64,000 bases of DNA from Lysobacter soyae (GCF_019551435.1 NZ_CP080544.1:1798001-1862000); one strand, 5' to 3'. Numbered from the stretch's first letter, positions 29,420 through 42,284 are shown. Translations and numbers: made by a program. The notes: generated from the sequence alone by a model not told the origin.

Positions 29420-30688
29420 TCAAAACTCGCCGCGATACCAATTCTTGAATCGCGAAATCATTTGCCCGAGACCGCCCGCGCCGTTGCCGACCGGCAAGAT
29501 AGAACGTGTGCGACGCGGCGTGTCGGCCATCGTGCCGAGCAACAACAGACCCACGCCGGTGGCGTGTTCGGGGTTGCCCACCACTTCGCCGAGGCCGGCG
29601 ACTTTTTGCGGAATGCCGATACGCACCGGCATTTGCAACATTTCTTCGGCCAACTCGACCACGCCTTCCATGCGCACGGCGCCACCGGTCAACACCATGC
29701 CGGCGCGCACTTGCGGTTCGAGACCGGCGCGGCGCAGTTCGGCCTGCACCATTTCGAAAATTTCTTCGTAACGACCCTGCACCGCCTGGGCCAAGGCATG
29801 ACGCGGCATCCGACGCGGCGGACGATCACCGACGCTCGGCACTTGGATCGATTCTTCCGCGGTGGCGAGCTGTGCCAGGGCGCAGGCATAGCGCACCTTG
29901 ATTTGCTCGGCTTCCGGGGTCGGCGTGCGCAGCATGTGCGCGATGTCGTTGGTGACGTGGTCGCCTGCCACCGGAATCGAGGCGGTATGCGCGATGGCAC
30001 CGTTGATGAAGACGGCGAGATCGGTGGTGCCGGCGCCGATGTCCACCAGGGCGACACCGAGTTCGCGTTCGTCATCAGTGAGGACAGCGGTCGCCGAGGC
30101 CAGCGATGACAAGGCGAGGTCATCCACTTTCAAACCACCGCGTTGGATGCACTTGGTGATGTTGGCTGCGGCCGACTCAGCGCACACCACCAAGTGCGCA
30201 TGCACTTCGAGACGAACGCCGCTCATGCCGACCGGATTGCGGATACCTTCTTGCGAATCGTCAAGCACGTATTCTTGCGGAATCGCGTGCAGGATGCGTT
30301 GATCGGACGGAATGGCGACGGCCTTCGCGGCTTCGAGCACGGCGTCGAGGTCGTCATAGGTGACTTCCGAATCACGCAACGGCACGATGCCCTTCGAATT
30401 GCGGCATTGAATGTGGTTGCCGGTGATCGACGCATGCACGCTGCGGATTTCGCAGCCGGCCATGAGTTCGGCTTCCTCAAGCGCGCGTTGAATGGAATGC
30501 ACCGTGGATTCGATATCCACCACGACGCCGCGCTTCAGGCCGCGCGATTCATGCGTACCGATGCCGATCACGTCGATGGGATTGTGCACACCGACGTCAC
30601 CGGGTGTGAATTCACCCACCAATGCCGTGATCTTGGACGTACCGATGTCCAAACCAACGATGAGGGATTTGTCGCCTTTGCGGGTCAT
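29420..30688 (-). CDS. ftsA: cell division protein FtsA
   Basis: The 422-residue actin-like ATPase tethers FtsZ to the membrane. The start is the ATG at 30688 ([19 protein letters not shown]), overlapping the ftsQ stop as ATGA. Actin-family phosphate motifs are GLDIGTSKI and VDIGAGTTDLAVF. The SHS2/1C insertion follows the first of these. The C-terminal amphipathic helix (MISRFKNWYRGEF) is the membrane-targeting sequence. Length is normal. Confidence 0.97.
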   Translation of the reverse strand: MTRKGDKSLIVGLDIGTSKITALVGEFTPGDVGVHNPIDVIGIGTHESRGLKRGVVVDIESTVHSIQRALEEAELMAGCEIRSVHASITGNHIQCRNSKGIVPLRDSEVTYDDLDAVLEAAKAVAIPSDQRILHAIPQEYVLDDSQEGIRNPVGMSGVRLEVHAHLVVCAESAAANITKCIQRGGLKVDDLALSSLASATAVLTDDERELGVALVDIGAGTTDLAVFINGAIAHTASIPVAGDHVTNDIAHMLRTPTPEAEQIKVRYACALAQLATAEESIQVPSVGDRPPRRMPRHALAQAVQGRYEEIFEMVQAELRRAGLEPQVRAGMVLTGGAVRMEGVVELAEEMLQMPVRIGIPQKVAGLGEVVGNPEHATGVGLLLLGTMADTPRRTRSILPVGNGAGGLGQMISRFKNWYRGEF

Positions 30689-31422
30689 GCCGGATCCTGT
30701 GTTTTTTCTGTGGGCTTGACCTGCGATCCCCAACGCAGGGCAAAGCCGTTTGTATAGCGGAGGTCCGCGCGCTCGAGCACACGGTTGGGTTGTTCGGCGG
30801 CGAGCTTGGGCAAAATGCCGGCGAAGCGTGCGATGCGTGATTCGGCGTCGTGACGGCCGACCACCACCTGCACACCGTTTTGCAAGGTCAACGACCAGCT
30901 GCCGCGTGCATCGGCGTTCAATGCACGTACGCGATTGCCGGTGGCCGCGAAGAGATCTTGTGATTTGGCGTACAACGCGAGCGCGGCGCCGACGTAACGC
31001 GGATCGCCATCCAACTGCGGCATGCCCTTCGGCAAAGCAATGCCCTTGGAGCGCGGATAAAGCGTGCCGCGTGTCGAGACCAATTGGTCCTTGCCCCAGA
31101 AGGCGAAGGGATTGTTCTCGGTGATCTGGACTTCAATCACATCCGGCCAGCGCTTGCGCACTTCCACCTTGTCGATCCACGGCAATCGCGCGACATCTTG
31201 CTGCGTTTCGGGCACACGGATGGCGAAGAACCCTTTCTTGGCATGGGGTGCCAAAGCGCGCTGCAACTCGAGCGCATGTTCGCGCGTGACCTGACCTTCC
31301 ACGCGCAGCGTGCGCAGCGGAAAACGTGAGCTGCCGACGACACCGCTCAAGACGAGCAGCAGCGGCATTGCGATCAAGGCGATCGCAATCAGTCCCACGG
31401 TCAGGCGCGCCGGTGCGTTCAA
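30685..31422 (-). CDS. ftsQ: cell division protein FtsQ
   Basis: A bitopic division protein of 245 residues that links early and late divisome parts through FtsB and FtsL. One membrane helix (~8-28) is followed by the POTRA domain ([20 protein letters not shown]) and the FtsQ beta domain. The start is TTG, overlapping the ddl stop as TTGA, with GGAGGT six bases upstream. A rare start codon with a strong ribosome site suggests set-point control of its level relative to ddl. Confidence 0.95.
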   Translation of the reverse strand: MNAPARLTVGLIAIALIAMPLLLVLSGVVGSSRFPLRTLRVEGQVTREHALELQRALAPHAKKGFFAIRVPETQQDVARLPWIDKVEVRKRWPDVIEVQITENNPFAFWGKDQLVSTRGTLYPRSKGIALPKGMPQLDGDPRYVGAALALYAKSQDLFAATGNRVRALNADARGSWSLTLQNGVQVVVGRHDAESRIARFAGILPKLAAEQPNRVLERADLRYTNGFALRWGSQVKPTEKTQDPA

Positions 31423-32378
31423 GCAGCGACCTCCTCAGGCAGCGTCATCTCAAGGATGCGCCAGCAAAGATTCTCGAAGCTGATGCCGATCTGTTGCGCG
31501 GCCTTCGGCACCAACGAGTGGCTGGTCATGCCGGGCGCGGTGTTTACTTCCAACAAGTAGAGCTTGTTGTCGGCGCGGTTGCGCATCACATCGACCCGGC
31601 CCCAACCGGTGCAACCGGCGGCCTTGAAGGCCTTCAAAGCCAGCGCGCGAATGGCCGCTTCGTCTTCGCCTTCCAGACCCGGGCAAAGGTATTGCGTGTC
31701 GTCAGCGATGTATTTCGCGTGGTAGTCATACCACTCGCCTTTGGGCACGATGCGGATGGACGGCAAGGCGATGTCGCCCAGAATCCCAACAGTCAGCTCG
31801 TCGCCCACAACGAGTTGCTCCATGAGCATTTCACCGTCGTACTCTTGGGCGACGCGCACGGCGTCGTCCAAGTCCTTGTCTTCCAACACGCGGGAGACGC
31901 CGACGCTCGAACCTTCGCAAGAAGGCTTGACGAACACCGGCAATTGCAAGGACTTCGCGGCTTCACGCACATCGTCACCGCGATTGAGGCGCACATAGCG
32001 CGGCGTGGACAGGCCTTCGGCAATCCACACTTGTTTGGTGCGGATCTTGTCCATGGTCAGTGCGGAACCCAACACGCCGGGGCCGGTGTAAGGCACTCCC
32101 AGTGCATCGAGCAGGCCTTGCAAGACACCGTCTTCGCCGCCGCCGTGATTGCCGTGCAGAATGTTGAAGACGCGATCGACCTTGCCGGTTTGGATCGCTT
32201 GCACCAACGCCGGAATGCCATCCACCGCGAAGGCGTTCACGCCTTTTGACGTGAGCGCCTCAAGGACGTTCGCGCCGGAATTCAATGACACTTCGCGTTC
32301 CGACGAAGTACCACCCATCAGCACGGCGACATTGCCGAAGTCCGAGGGGTTTTGCGTGCGCTGTGCCGGCACGTTCAT
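31419..32378 (-). CDS. ddl: D-alanine--D-alanine ligase
   Basis: The 319-residue ATP-grasp enzyme joins two D-Ala for peptidoglycan precursors. It has the N-terminal [14 protein letters not shown] motif and [17 protein letters not shown]. The central ATP-grasp part has [17 protein letters not shown]. The C-terminal [18 protein letters not shown] binds metal and substrate. The HGN in place of the usual HGKHGEDG-type segment (residues ~72-80) is a small departure. Its ATG overlaps the murC stop. Confidence 0.96.
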   Translation of the reverse strand: MNVPAQRTQNPSDFGNVAVLMGGTSSEREVSLNSGANVLEALTSKGVNAFAVDGIPALVQAIQTGKVDRVFNILHGNHGGGEDGVLQGLLDALGVPYTGPGVLGSALTMDKIRTKQVWIAEGLSTPRYVRLNRGDDVREAAKSLQLPVFVKPSCEGSSVGVSRVLEDKDLDDAVRVAQEYDGEMLMEQLVVGDELTVGILGDIALPSIRIVPKGEWYDYHAKYIADDTQYLCPGLEGEDEAAIRALALKAFKAAGCTGWGRVDVMRNRADNKLYLLEVNTAPGMTSHSLVPKAAQQIGISFENLCWRILEMTLPEEVAA

Positions 32379-33835
32379 GCGTTGCTGTCTCCTTCGTTTG
32401 CCGCGAGGCCATCGCGTGCAATGTTTTGTGCGGCGGCGCCGATGTCACCGGCGCCCATCATCAGAACCAGATCGCCGTCCTGCAGCACATCCGCCAAGGC
32501 GGCGCGCAAATCGGCGGCACGCTCGACGACCACCGGTTCGACGCGACCACGCGTACGGATGGCACGGGCGAGCGATTTGCTGTCGGCGCCGGCAATCGGT
32601 GCCTCACCGGCCGGATAGACTTCGGTCAGCAACAGCGCATCGACTTCCGAGAGCACCATGGCGAAATCGTCGAACTGGTCGCGCGTTCGGCTGTAGCGGT
32701 GGGGTTGGAAAGCGACGACCAAGCGACGCTCCGGCCAGCCGCCACGCGCCGCTTGGAACACCGCTTGCAATTCCTTCGGGTGATGGCCGTAGTCGTCCAC
32801 CAACGTGGCTTCGCCGCCGTTGGCCAGCTGCAGGGTCCCCAGCTCGTTGAAGCGACGGCCGATGCCTTTGAATTTTTCCAAGGCCGCGGCGATCTTCTGT
32901 GGTTGGACGCCCAACTGCCAAGCGACCGCAGACGCAGCCAACGCGTTTTGCACGTTGTGGCGACCCGGCAAAGCCAACTTCACCGCTGTGCAGGTGCCAT
33001 CAGGCAAGCACAGGTCGAAATGCATCGCCCCACCGACTTGGCTGACGCTGTCGGCACGCACATCGGCATCTTCATGGAAACCGTAGGTCACCACGTGACG
33101 CAGGGTTTTCTCGGCGAGCGCAGCCACGTTGTCATCGTCGATGCAAAGCACGGCCAAGCCGTAGAACGGCAGACGATGCAGAAATTCTTCGAAAGCGGAA
33201 CGCACGTTGGCGAAATCGCCACCGTAGTTTTCCAAGTGATCGGCATCGATGTTGGTGATGACGGCAATCAACGGATTGAGGCGCAAGAAGCTGCCATCGC
33301 TTTCGTCCGCTTCCGCCACCAACCAATGGCTGTCGCCCAACTTGGCATTCGAGCCCGCGGCCAGCAATTTGCCACCGATGACGAAGGTCGGATCCAAGCC
33401 GCCTTCATAAAGCACGCTGGCGGTCAGTGAGGTGGTGGTGGTCTTGCCATGCGTGCCGGCGATCGCGATGCCACGACGGAAACGCATCAGCTCGGCCAAC
33501 ATTTCCGCGCGCGGCACGACCGGGATGCGTTGTGCACGCGCTTCCATCAACTCGGGATTGTCTTTGCGAATCGCCGAAGACACCACGATGCAATCCGCGC
33601 CCAAGACATTGGCCGCAGCGTGACCCTTGAAAATTTCGGCGCCGGCCTGTTGCAAACGCAAGGTCGCGGCATTTTCGGATTGGTCCGAGCCCGACACTTG
33701 ATAGCCTAGCGTGCACAAGACTTCGGCAATGCCGCTCATGCCGACGCCGCCGATGCCGACGAAGTGCACGCGACGGAATTGCTTGGAAAGATCCCCCGCA
33801 TTTTGCAGGCGGCGCTGATGAATGGTCGAAGTCAT
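32375..33835 (-). CDS. murC: UDP-N-acetylmuramate--L-alanine ligase
   Basis: The 486-residue protein adds L-Ala to UDP-MurNAc. The start is the ATG at 33835 ([16 protein letters not shown]), overlapping the murG stop as ATGA. The N-terminal UDP-binding motif is [17 protein letters not shown]. The ATP P-loop is [13 protein letters not shown]. The central ligase has [14 protein letters not shown] and [11 protein letters not shown]. The C-terminal domain has [10 protein letters not shown] and FQPHRYSRT. Length is normal (E. coli 491). Confidence 0.97.
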   Translation of the reverse strand: MTSTIHQRRLQNAGDLSKQFRRVHFVGIGGVGMSGIAEVLCTLGYQVSGSDQSENAATLRLQQAGAEIFKGHAAANVLGADCIVVSSAIRKDNPELMEARAQRIPVVPRAEMLAELMRFRRGIAIAGTHGKTTTTSLTASVLYEGGLDPTFVIGGKLLAAGSNAKLGDSHWLVAEADESDGSFLRLNPLIAVITNIDADHLENYGGDFANVRSAFEEFLHRLPFYGLAVLCIDDDNVAALAEKTLRHVVTYGFHEDADVRADSVSQVGGAMHFDLCLPDGTCTAVKLALPGRHNVQNALAASAVAWQLGVQPQKIAAALEKFKGIGRRFNELGTLQLANGGEATLVDDYGHHPKELQAVFQAARGGWPERRLVVAFQPHRYSRTRDQFDDFAMVLSEVDALLLTEVYPAGEAPIAGADSKSLARAIRTRGRVEPVVVERAADLRAALADVLQDGDLVLMMGAGDIGAAAQNIARDGLAANEGDSNA

Positions 33836-34899
33836 GCGGCGGCCTCCAGTGCAAGATCCGCGACACGATTGGCGGCATCGGGTTTCGCGAGCGTGCGTGC
33901 GCACAAGGACATGGCCAAGCGGCGTCGCTCGTCATTGCCGAGATCGCGCAAAACACCGGTCAGGTTTTCGGCAAGGCTGTCACCTTGTGCCAGCAACACG
34001 GCGGCACCGTGATCCACCAGGTAACGGGCATTGCGCGTTTGATGATCATCCACAGCTTGCGGGAACGGCACCAGGACGCTGGCCACACCGGCGGCACACA
34101 CTTCCGCCAAGGTGAGTGCACCGGCGCGGCACACCAACAAATCCGCCCAAGCATAGGCTTGCGCCATGTCGGTGATGAACGGCTCGACGCTGGCCTCAAC
34201 GCCGGCAGCGGCATAGGCCGCACGCGCTTCGTCGGCTTGGCGTTCGCCGCATTGATGCCGCACTTCCACAGTCAATCCGCTCTTGGCGATGGCCACCGGC
34301 ACCGCGTCGTTTAAAGCGCGGGCGCCTTGACTGCCGCCCAACACGAGCAAACGCAGGGTGTGTTGACCGCGATTCAAACGCGTGGCGGGCGATTCGATAT
34401 TGGCGATCACGTCGCGCACCGGATTGCCGACCACGGTTTCTTCTTCGAACGTATCCGGAAATCCGGTCATCACGACTTTTGCAAATTTTGCCAAGGTCTT
34501 GTTGGTCATGCCGGCCGCACGATTTTGTTCATGCACCAACAACGGAATGCCCAACCAACGTGCCGCGATGCCACCCGGACCGGCAGCGTAACCGCCGAAG
34601 CTGATGACCGCACGCGGGCGATGACGCGCCAGAATTTGGCGGGCGCCGATAATCGCGCGCAACAGTTTGAACGGCATGGTGGCCAACGCGGCGAGCCCTT
34701 TGCCACGCACGCCCTTCACCGGAATAGTGTCGATGGCAATGTCGTTTTGCGGCACGAGACGGGTTTCCATGGCATCACGCGCGCCCATCCAGCGCACGTC
34801 CACACCACGGGCACGCAACACCTGCGCCACAGCGAGACCGGGGAAAATGTGCCCACCGGTTCCGCCTGCCAGAATCATGACCGGGCCCTGCTTGCTCAT
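33832..34899 (-). CDS. murG: UDP-GlcNAc:lipid I N-acetylglucosaminyltransferase MurG
   Basis: This GT28 enzyme of 355 residues makes lipid II on the inner face of the membrane. Glycine-rich loops are [16 protein letters not shown] and [10 protein letters not shown] at the N-terminus, and [13 protein letters not shown] at the start of the C-domain. The UDP-GlcNAc site includes [16 protein letters not shown] and [10 protein letters not shown]. Length is normal. It overlaps both ftsW and murC by ATGA. Confidence 0.97.
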   Translation of the reverse strand: MSKQGPVMILAGGTGGHIFPGLAVAQVLRARGVDVRWMGARDAMETRLVPQNDIAIDTIPVKGVRGKGLAALATMPFKLLRAIIGARQILARHRPRAVISFGGYAAGPGGIAARWLGIPLLVHEQNRAAGMTNKTLAKFAKVVMTGFPDTFEEETVVGNPVRDVIANIESPATRLNRGQHTLRLLVLGGSQGARALNDAVPVAIAKSGLTVEVRHQCGERQADEARAAYAAAGVEASVEPFITDMAQAYAWADLLVCRAGALTLAEVCAAGVASVLVPFPQAVDDHQTRNARYLVDHGAAVLLAQGDSLAENLTGVLRDLGNDERRRLAMSLCARTLAKPDAANRVADLALEAAA

Positions 34900-36272
34900 C
34901 GTCGGCTCTCCGACTGCATCACCGGTTCAACACGACGCGCACCACCGACGGCGGCGTCCTTTTCCGTCCGGCGCAGCAGGCTGGCGACGCGATCGGCGAC
35001 ATTGCTGAGCGGCGGCAACACATCACGCAACTGCAGACGTTCCGCGTCTGCGACCGCCGGCATCGGCGCTTCATCACGGCTGTTGTCACCGCGCAACACA
35101 TGACGTTGACGCATGGCTTTGTTGAGCTCGAAAGACACGCGCAGCAGCAAACCCATGGCGATGCAACCGATCGTCAAGCTGGAACCACCGTAGGAAATCA
35201 ACGGCAAGGTCAGACCCTTGGTCGGAAGCAAGCCGACATTGACGCCCATTGAGACGAAGCTTTGGATCGCGATCCACAAACCGATGCCGAAGGCACAGAA
35301 GCCGGAGAAGTAGCGACCCATTTCAACGCACTTCAAGCCAACCCAGAACGCGCGGCCGACCAAAAGGCCGTAAACCAGCATCAAACAGCAGACGCCGACG
35401 AATCCGAGCTCTTCTGAAATCACCGACATGATGAAGTCGGTGTGTGCTTCCGGCAGGTAACTGAGTTTTTGCACGGAGCCGCCCAAACCCACGCCCCAGA
35501 ATTCACCGCGGCCGATGGCCATCAGCGCGTTGGTCAGCTGATAGCCGGACCCTTGCGGATCGCTCCACGGATCCATGTAGGAGGTCAGGCGGCGCACGCG
35601 ATACGGTTCAATGATGATCATCAGCGCCGCAGCCGGCAGCAAAATCAACAAGGGCAGGATCAAGCGCTTCAATTGCACGCCGCCCATCACCAACATGCCG
35701 GCGGTGAGCGCGAGCAGCAATGCCGTCGAGCCGAAATCCTTTTGCACCGACAGCAGAATCGCACCAAGGAACAAAGCCACGCCCAATGCCTTCAACATGG
35801 CCGCCCAAGTGCCGCCGACCTCATCGCGGAAGCGCACCAGATAGCTGGAGAGCCAAACGATCATCAACAGTTTCGCGGCTTCCACCGGTTGGAAGCGCGC
35901 GGGACCGTAGCCGATCCAGCGGCGCGCACCTTTGACGGTGATACCGAGCCCCGGCACCAACACCAACAACAGCAGTACCGCAGCGACGATCGGGAACCAA
36001 TGGCTGTAACGTTCGATGTCTTTGAGCTCGGTGCGCATGACAAGGTAAGCGGCAGCGAGACCCGCGACTAAAAACACCACGTGTTTGATGAGAAAGGCGA
36101 AAGGACCACCGCCGTTATCCACCGCTTCGGGGAATGACGCCGAGCCCACCATGACCGTGCCGAAGGCCAGCAGTGAGGTGATGCAGAGCAACAGCCAGGT
36201 GTCGTAGTGCCCACCGATGGCATCCACGCGCGTGGCCTGATGCGAAAACGGACGGTTCATCACTGCGGCCAT
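34896..36272 (-). CDS. ftsW: septal peptidoglycan polymerase FtsW
   Basis: The 458-residue SEDS protein polymerises lipid II together with FtsI at the septum. The start is the ATG at 36272, sharing one base with the mraY stop (TGATG); the longer frame is mraY shadow. About ten membrane helices are visible. SEDS motifs include [40 protein letters not shown] and the C-terminal [11 protein letters not shown]. The polar C-terminal ~75 residues extend beyond the usual length and look disordered. Confidence 0.96.
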   Translation of the reverse strand: MAAVMNRPFSHQATRVDAIGGHYDTWLLLCITSLLAFGTVMVGSASFPEAVDNGGGPFAFLIKHVVFLVAGLAAAYLVMRTELKDIERYSHWFPIVAAVLLLLVLVPGLGITVKGARRWIGYGPARFQPVEAAKLLMIVWLSSYLVRFRDEVGGTWAAMLKALGVALFLGAILLSVQKDFGSTALLLALTAGMLVMGGVQLKRLILPLLILLPAAALMIIIEPYRVRRLTSYMDPWSDPQGSGYQLTNALMAIGRGEFWGVGLGGSVQKLSYLPEAHTDFIMSVISEELGFVGVCCLMLVYGLLVGRAFWVGLKCVEMGRYFSGFCAFGIGLWIAIQSFVSMGVNVGLLPTKGLTLPLISYGGSSLTIGCIAMGLLLRVSFELNKAMRQRHVLRGDNSRDEAPMPAVADAERLQLRDVLPPLSNVADRVASLLRRTEKDAAVGGARRVEPVMQSESRR

Positions 36273-37360
36273 CAGCGCACCTTCAGGGTCGCGAGACCGA
36301 TCAAGACCAGCACCACCGAGATGATCCAGAAACGCACGATCACGCGCGGCTCCGGCCAACCTTTCAATTCGAAATGGTGATGGATCGGTGCCATACGGAA
36401 GACGCGCTTGCCGGTCAGCTTGAACGAGGCGACTTGGATCATCACCGACAGGGTTTCGATCACGAAAATGCCGCCCATGATCACCAGCACCAATTCCTGA
36501 CGCACGATCACGGCGACGGTGCCGAGCACTGCACCCAAAGCCAAGGCGCCGATGTCGCCCATGAACACCATCGCGGGATAGGTGTTGAACCACAGGAAGC
36601 CAAGGCCGGCACCGGCAATCGCGGTGCAGACGATGAGCAATTCACCAGCGCCCGGCACTTGCGGAATTTGCAGGTACTTGGAGAACTCGGCATGGCCCGA
36701 GGCATAAGCAAACACACCCAGGCCACAAGCAACTAATACTGACGGCATGATCGCGAGGCCATCGAGGCCATCGGTGAGATTCACCGCGTTGGAGAAGCCC
36801 ACCACCCAAAAATAGGCAATGGCGACAAAGCCAATGCCCGCGAGCGGCAAAGCCACCGACTTGAACAAAGGCACATAGAAGGTGGTCGCCGCCGGCACAC
36901 TGGCGAACTTCCACAAGTAAATGCCGATCGCCAGACCGAACAGGGATTGCAGCAAATATTTCCAACGCGACTTCATCCCGTTGGGATCGCGCTTGACGAT
37001 CTTGATCCAATCGTCCCACCAGCCGATCGCGCCGTAGGCAACCATCGCAAACAACACAATCCAGACGTATTTGTTGCGCAGATCACCCCACAACAACACG
37101 GTGGCCAAGATGGTGAGCAGGATCAACACACCGCCCATGGTCGGCGTGCCCGCCTTTGAGAAATGCGATTGCGGGCCGTCGGTGCGGATCGGTTGGCCGC
37201 CGCTTTTCAGACTGGCCAAATAGCGAATGACGACCGGACCCCACCACAGCGACAACGCGAGTGAGGTGAGCGCGGCGAGGATCGCGCGGAAGGTCAGGTA
37301 ATTGAACAGGCCGAAGTGGCGCTGCATCGATTCAAGATAGCGAAACAATTCAAGCAGCAT
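36272..37360 (-). CDS. mraY: phospho-N-acetylmuramoyl-pentapeptide transferase MraY
   Basis: The 362-residue membrane enzyme makes lipid I from undecaprenyl phosphate. The start is the ATG at 37360 ([20 protein letters not shown]), overlapping the end of murF by 11 bases. Catalytic signatures are [40 protein letters not shown] and [18 protein letters not shown]. Ten membrane helices are expected and visible. Length matches E. coli (360). Confidence 0.97.
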   Translation of the reverse strand: MLLELFRYLESMQRHFGLFNYLTFRAILAALTSLALSLWWGPVVIRYLASLKSGGQPIRTDGPQSHFSKAGTPTMGGVLILLTILATVLLWGDLRNKYVWIVLFAMVAYGAIGWWDDWIKIVKRDPNGMKSRWKYLLQSLFGLAIGIYLWKFASVPAATTFYVPLFKSVALPLAGIGFVAIAYFWVVGFSNAVNLTDGLDGLAIMPSVLVACGLGVFAYASGHAEFSKYLQIPQVPGAGELLIVCTAIAGAGLGFLWFNTYPAMVFMGDIGALALGAVLGTVAVIVRQELVLVIMGGIFVIETLSVMIQVASFKLTGKRVFRMAPIHHHFELKGWPEPRVIVRFWIISVVLVLIGLATLKVR

Positions 37361-38729
37361 GATCTTCCCCCTCCAGCAATGCGTTGACGATGCGATCCAT
37401 CGCACTGCTCCGTGAGCCTTTGACCAAAATCCGTACCGGCGACGTCAGGTCGGCGACCAGTTGTGCAGCCAAGGCGGCATGGCTTTCAAATCTGTAGGCG
37501 CCTTCGCCGAACGCGGCAGCGGCTGCTGCGCTCAACTCGCCCAAGGTGTAAAGACGTTGGATTCCCGCCGCTTTGGCGCGACGGCCGCTTTCCGCATGCA
37601 GGGCTACGGCATCGTCGCCGAGTTCGCGCATGTCACCCAGCACCAGCCAACGCTCGCCTTTCGCGGCCGCCAGAGTGTCTATCGCGGCGGCGAGCGAACC
37701 CGGGTTGGCGTTGTAGCTGTCGTCGATCAGGACAGAACCGTTCGACAAGCGATGCGGCAACAAGCGACCTTTCACTTGTTCAGCGTTTTCCAGCCCCGCG
37801 ACGATTTGCGCGAAAGGCACATCCAATGCCATTGCCATCGACGCCGCAGCCAATGCATTGGCAACATTGTGTCGACCCGGCATTTTCAACACGACCCCGG
37901 CGTTGCCGATTGGCATATGCAAGTCGAATTGCGATTGGTCGGCGTCGCAGCGGATACTTGTGGCGATCACATCCGCGCTGGCGTCGAGCGCGAAGCGCAG
38001 CACACGGCGACCTTGGGCTCGCTCAGCAAAATAGCCCGCAAACGCGTCATCGGCGTTGATGACGGCGGTACCGTTGATTTTCAGCGCGTCGTAGATGGCG
38101 GCCTTGGTATCGGCGACGCCCAGCAAACTGCCCATGCGCTCCAAGTGTGCGGGTGCGATGTTGTTGACGAGCGCCACATCAGGCGCTGCCACACGTGTCA
38201 GGTAGGCAATGTCACCCGGTTTGCCCGCGCCCATTTCATAGACGGCGATGGCAGCCTCTTCGGGTGCCGCAAGGACTGACAACGGCAGGCCGATTTCGTT
38301 ATTGAGGTTGCCGGGATTGGCGTAGGCACCACCGGCTTCATTCAAGATCGACAGCAGCAGCGTTTTCACACTGGTTTTGCCGTTGCTGCCGGTCAGGGCC
38401 GCAACGCGCGTGGCACGCGCGGCTTGCATCGCGCCAGCCCAGGCGGCGAGCGCCAATTCCGTGTTGGCCACAACGATTTGCGGTACGGCGAGATCGGCGA
38501 ACTGACGCGATACCAACACCGCGACAGCGCCCGCTTCCACTGCGCGCGCCAAGTGGTCATGGCCGTCGAAGTTTTCACCCTTCAAGGCAATAAACAGAAT
38601 GCGGCCGTCTTGCGTGGCGAGCGTGCGGGTATCGATGGAGACAGCATCAATCGACGCATTGGCGTCATCGGTTTGGAACAACCGACCGCCACTCATGCGT
38701 GCGATATCTGCCAATTGGAGTGACTTCAT
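37350..38729 (-). CDS. murF: UDP-MurNAc-tripeptide--D-alanyl-D-alanine ligase
   Basis: The 459-residue ligase completes the UDP-MurNAc pentapeptide. The P-loop is [14 protein letters not shown]. Central motifs are [17 protein letters not shown] near the N-terminus, [18 protein letters not shown] and [12 protein letters not shown]. Later come [29 protein letters not shown] and [11 protein letters not shown]. Length is normal (E. coli 452). Its ATG overlaps the murE stop as ATGA. Confidence 0.97.
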   Translation of the reverse strand: MKSLQLADIARMSGGRLFQTDDANASIDAVSIDTRTLATQDGRILFIALKGENFDGHDHLARAVEAGAVAVLVSRQFADLAVPQIVVANTELALAAWAGAMQAARATRVAALTGSNGKTSVKTLLLSILNEAGGAYANPGNLNNEIGLPLSVLAAPEEAAIAVYEMGAGKPGDIAYLTRVAAPDVALVNNIAPAHLERMGSLLGVADTKAAIYDALKINGTAVINADDAFAGYFAERAQGRRVLRFALDASADVIATSIRCDADQSQFDLHMPIGNAGVVLKMPGRHNVANALAAASMAMALDVPFAQIVAGLENAEQVKGRLLPHRLSNGSVLIDDSYNANPGSLAAAIDTLAAAKGERWLVLGDMRELGDDAVALHAESGRRAKAAGIQRLYTLGELSAAAAAAFGEGAYRFESHAALAAQLVADLTSPVRILVKGSRSSAMDRIVNALLEGEDHAA

Positions 38730-40240
38730 TGCGCGCCCCCCAATTGCACATTGCCGTCCGGGAACGGATAGCTCAGGACCGCCCGCGCCACTTCGGTGTC
38801 ATCAAAGTGATGGCGTTCGCCGTTGACTTCTTGATAGTCCTCATGCCCCTTCCCGGCAATGAGCACCACGTCGCCGGCACGCGCAGTTTGGATGGCTGTC
38901 TTGATGGCATGCGCGCGATCGCGAATGACTTCGACATTGGCGGGTGATTGCATGCCTTCGAGAATCTGGGCAACGATGACATCGCCGTCTTCAGTGCGCG
39001 GATTGTCATCGGTCACGATGGCGACATCCGCCAATCGTTCGGCAATCGCGCCCATCTGCGGCCGCTTGCCGGTATCGCGGTCGCCACCGCAGCCGAAGAC
39101 ACAAATGAGTTGGGTGTCGGTGTGGATGCGCAAGGTTTTCAATGCTTGTTCGAGGGCGTCCGGGGTGTGTGCGTAGTCGATCACCACCAGCGGCTGATCG
39201 CCGCCGCCCAATTTGTTCATGCGTCCGTGGATGGGACGCAGTGCGCCCAATGCACCGGCGATGTCTTTGCCACCATGGTTTTGCGCGCGCAGCACGCCGG
39301 CAACGGCGAGCAGGTTGTCGACGTTGAAACGACCGAGCAAGGACGAATGCACCGCGTGCATCTCGTTAGCGATATACAAATCGAAATGGATGCCGTCGGT
39401 GTTGAAGCGCAGGTTTTTGGCGCGAACGTCTGCTTCCGACGCACCTTCGGCGCTGGTGCGGATAACTTGCACGTTCGGCGCAAGATCCGCCACCAGCGTC
39501 GCGCCGAACGCATCGTCCACGTTGATCACGGCATGCGACAGTGTCGGCCATTGGAACAGGCGACGTTTTGCCGCGCCGTATTCTTCCATGCTGCCGTGGT
39601 AATCGAGATGGTCACGTGTCAGATTGCTGAAAACGGCAATATCGAATGCGATGCCATCCACACGACCTTGATCGAGAGCATGGGAACTGACTTCCATCAC
39701 CAAGGCGCTTGCGCCCTGCGCGCGCATGTCGGCAATCAATGCATGGGTTTCCAACACCAACGGCGTGGTGAACCCGGTGGCGACTTCTTTGCCGTGCAGG
39801 CCGGCACCCAACGTGCCGATGGTGCCCACGGTTTCGCCAAGCCGGCTCCAGGCTTGTGCAATGAGTTGCGTAGTCGAGGTTTTGCCGTTGGTGCCGGTCA
39901 CACCCACGATTTCCATCGATTCGGTGACGTCGCCATAAAGGCGATTGGCGAGAACGGCCAAATGCGTGCTGAGCCCTTTGACTTCAATCGCATCCGCCGG
40001 AATGTCGATGCCTTCCGCGACCGGACCCTCATAAACGATGGCGACGGCACCGTTGGCGCGCGCGGCGTCGGCAAAACGCAGGCCGTGTTGGCTGCCTTCG
40101 CCACGCGGCGGCAGGATGGCAACGAAAACGTCACCTTGCCGGATCAAGCGGCTGTCTTGTTTCAATCCGCGCACCGACACGTCATTGGAGACCGAAGCAA
40201 AGCCTTCAAGCAGTGTGGACAAGGACATGGCTGCGCTCAT
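38726..40240 (-). CDS. murE: UDP-MurNAc-L-Ala-D-Glu--meso-diaminopimelate ligase
   Basis: The 504-residue ligase adds the third peptide residue. The N-terminal domain includes [11 protein letters not shown]. The P-loop is [16 protein letters not shown]. Other motifs are [30 protein letters not shown] and [14 protein letters not shown]. The C-terminal DNPRTEDGD is the DNPR meso-diaminopimelate selectivity motif of Gram-negative MurE. Length is close to E. coli (495). ATGA overlaps on both sides. Confidence 0.97.
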   Translation of the reverse strand: MSAAMSLSTLLEGFASVSNDVSVRGLKQDSRLIRQGDVFVAILPPRGEGSQHGLRFADAARANGAVAIVYEGPVAEGIDIPADAIEVKGLSTHLAVLANRLYGDVTESMEIVGVTGTNGKTSTTQLIAQAWSRLGETVGTIGTLGAGLHGKEVATGFTTPLVLETHALIADMRAQGASALVMEVSSHALDQGRVDGIAFDIAVFSNLTRDHLDYHGSMEEYGAAKRRLFQWPTLSHAVINVDDAFGATLVADLAPNVQVIRTSAEGASEADVRAKNLRFNTDGIHFDLYIANEMHAVHSSLLGRFNVDNLLAVAGVLRAQNHGGKDIAGALGALRPIHGRMNKLGGGDQPLVVIDYAHTPDALEQALKTLRIHTDTQLICVFGCGGDRDTGKRPQMGAIAERLADVAIVTDDNPRTEDGDVIVAQILEGMQSPANVEVIRDRAHAIKTAIQTARAGDVVLIAGKGHEDYQEVNGERHHFDDTEVARAVLSYPFPDGNVQLGGAQ

Positions 40241-42021
40241 GGCGTCACCACCTTGGCAGCGGCTGCAGGTGCCTTGGTCTTGCTGTTGGCGGCGAGCCAG
40301 CTTTGCAAATCATCCGGCGGGACATCGTCCAAGCGCAGCGCGCCTTCAATCACGTTGCGGAACACCGGGGCGGAAACCGTGCCGCCGTAGTAACCCTTCT
40401 TCGACGCGTCGGGACTGTTCAGCACCACCACCATGGAAAAGCGCGGATTGTCGACCGGCGCCACACCAGCAAAAAAGGCGAAATAGCGACGTGAATAACC
40501 GCCACCGCTGGCAATGCGAGCCGTACCGGTTTTACCGGCAACGTGATAGCCGAGAATCGATGCCTGCGTGGCGGTGCCGCCCGGCTCCGTCACGGTTTGC
40601 ATCATCTTCATGACTTCGTGCGCGACTTTTGGCGAGAGCACTTCCTTGCCTTCGTCGCTACCGCCCTTGAGGAAGGTCGGGGTATGTGCGGTGCCGTTGT
40701 TGGCCAAGGTGGCATAGGCGCGCGCCACTTGCAGTGGCGTCACCGACAAGCTGTAGCCGTAGGACATCGTTTGCTTTTGCGTTCCGTCCCAACGCGAAGG
40801 ATCGGCGAGAATGCCCGCACCTTCGCCCGGGAAACCGCTATTGGTGCGCTGGCCGTAGCCCATCTTGCGAATGAAGTCGTAGAACTGGCGATCGCTCAGT
40901 CGACGCACCACCAACGACATGCCGACGTTCGAGCTCTTGGTGATGAGCCCGGTGGTCGTCAGCGTGCCGTAATTATGCGTATCTTTCGTTTGGTAACGGC
41001 CGTTGGCGATCCAACCCGGCGACGTGTTCCACAAGGTGTTCGGCGTGATCTTGCCCGCTTCCAAGGCAGCCGCAACCGTCAACGGCTTGATGGTGGAGCC
41101 GGGCTCGAACAAGTCGGTCACCGCGCGATTGCGATGGGCGTCTTGCTTGCTGCCGCTGACGGCATTCGGATTGAACGACGGCACATTGGCCATGGCCAGC
41201 ACTTCGCCGGTGCGGATATCCAACACGACGGCGGTGCCACTGATGGCGCCGCTTTCTTCCACCGCCTTGTTCAGTTCGCGATAGGTCAGGTACTGGATAC
41301 GACGATCGATGCTGAGCGCCAAATCCTTTCCGGGCTCCGCTGCTTTCAACAGATCGACACTTTCCACCGCGCGACCGCGACGATCACGCAAGACGCGTTG
41401 CTTGCCCGGCTTACCACTCAACCATTCGTCAAAGGCCAACTCCATGCCTTCCTGACCGTGGTCGTCAATATTGGTAAAACCGAGCACGTGGGCAATTGCT
41501 TCACCTTGCGGGTAGAAGCGCTTGAACTCGCGCTGCCCGTAAACACCGGGAATACGCAAGGCCAGCACTTTCTGCGCGGCAGCCGGATTAATCCGACGAC
41601 GCAGCCAGAGGAATTCTTTCTTCGACTTTTCGGAGATCATGCGCGCCATCTCCGCGCGCGGATATTGCAAGGCATCGGCCAGGCGGTCGATCTCACGCGG
41701 ATTGTTGGCAATGTCTTGCGGATTGACCCACAACGACATCACCGGCGTGGACACGGCTAGAGGCTCGCCATGGCGATCGGTGATCATGCCGCGATTGGTC
41801 GGAATCTCCACATCGCGCTGATACCGCTCGTTGCCTTCTTTGCGATAGAAATCGGAGTGGATGATTTGGCGATCGACCGCGAAAGCAAGCAATGCAAACG
41901 AGGACAAGCCGAGCAAACCGCCGACAATCATCAAGCGCTTGCGCACGTCATAGCGCGAGCGCGCCACGCGCGGTGCGCCGTTGCCACGGTTGTTGTTGCC
42001 GCGGTTGGAACGAAAGTTCAT
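40237..42021 (-). CDS. ftsI: peptidoglycan D,D-transpeptidase FtsI (PBP3)
   Basis: The 594-residue class B penicillin-binding protein cross-links septal peptidoglycan with FtsW. A cytoplasmic tail rich in Asn/Arg is followed by one membrane helix (~30-50). The pedestal has [18 protein letters not shown]. The transpeptidase has nucleophile Ser309 in STIK, SSN at 363-365 and KTGTA near 495. Length is like E. coli (588). It overlaps ftsL and murE by ATGA. Confidence 0.97.
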   Translation of the reverse strand: MNFRSNRGNNNRGNGAPRVARSRYDVRKRLMIVGGLLGLSSFALLAFAVDRQIIHSDFYRKEGNERYQRDVEIPTNRGMITDRHGEPLAVSTPVMSLWVNPQDIANNPREIDRLADALQYPRAEMARMISEKSKKEFLWLRRRINPAAAQKVLALRIPGVYGQREFKRFYPQGEAIAHVLGFTNIDDHGQEGMELAFDEWLSGKPGKQRVLRDRRGRAVESVDLLKAAEPGKDLALSIDRRIQYLTYRELNKAVEESGAISGTAVVLDIRTGEVLAMANVPSFNPNAVSGSKQDAHRNRAVTDLFEPGSTIKPLTVAAALEAGKITPNTLWNTSPGWIANGRYQTKDTHNYGTLTTTGLITKSSNVGMSLVVRRLSDRQFYDFIRKMGYGQRTNSGFPGEGAGILADPSRWDGTQKQTMSYGYSLSVTPLQVARAYATLANNGTAHTPTFLKGGSDEGKEVLSPKVAHEVMKMMQTVTEPGGTATQASILGYHVAGKTGTARIASGGGYSRRYFAFFAGVAPVDNPRFSMVVVLNSPDASKKGYYGGTVSAPVFRNVIEGALRLDDVPPDDLQSWLAANSKTKAPAAAAKVVTP

Positions 42022-42284
42022 GGACGCACCGCCACGGTGTCTTGCGGCGTCGGATTGATCATCCCGAGATGCTCGCGCGCCGCGCGATCAATCAACGTCG
42101 GCTCAGCCATCGTGGCCTGTTCGAGTTGCAGCTGACTGAATTGAAGATCCAATTCATCGCGCGCTTTTTCCAGTTTGCGCAGTTCCGCGAACAGTTGGCG
42201 GTGGCGAAAACGGTCATAGGCCACCGACAAACCGGTTGCCACATTGGCGACCAACAGCACGGCAAAAATGAACCAGCGCATCAT
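42018..42284 (-). CDS. ftsL: cell division protein FtsL
   Basis: An 88-residue bitopic protein with one N-terminal membrane helix ([20 protein letters not shown]) and a periplasmic coiled coil ([19 protein letters not shown]). It forms the FtsQLB complex. FtsL sequences vary, so the call rests on length, topology and its place between rsmH and ftsI. ATGA overlaps occur on both sides. Confidence 0.92.
   Translation of the reverse strand: MMRWFIFAVLLVANVATGLSVAYDRFRHRQLFAELRKLEKARDELDLQFSQLQLEQATMAEPTLIDRAAREHLGMINPTPQDTVAVRP

Noticed and set aside
32100-32180. Possible loss of function in Ddl from the altered HGN-HGGG segment
   Set aside because: The ATP-grasp and C-terminal metal motifs are intact and the gene is in a fully conserved operon, so a tolerated substitution is more likely.
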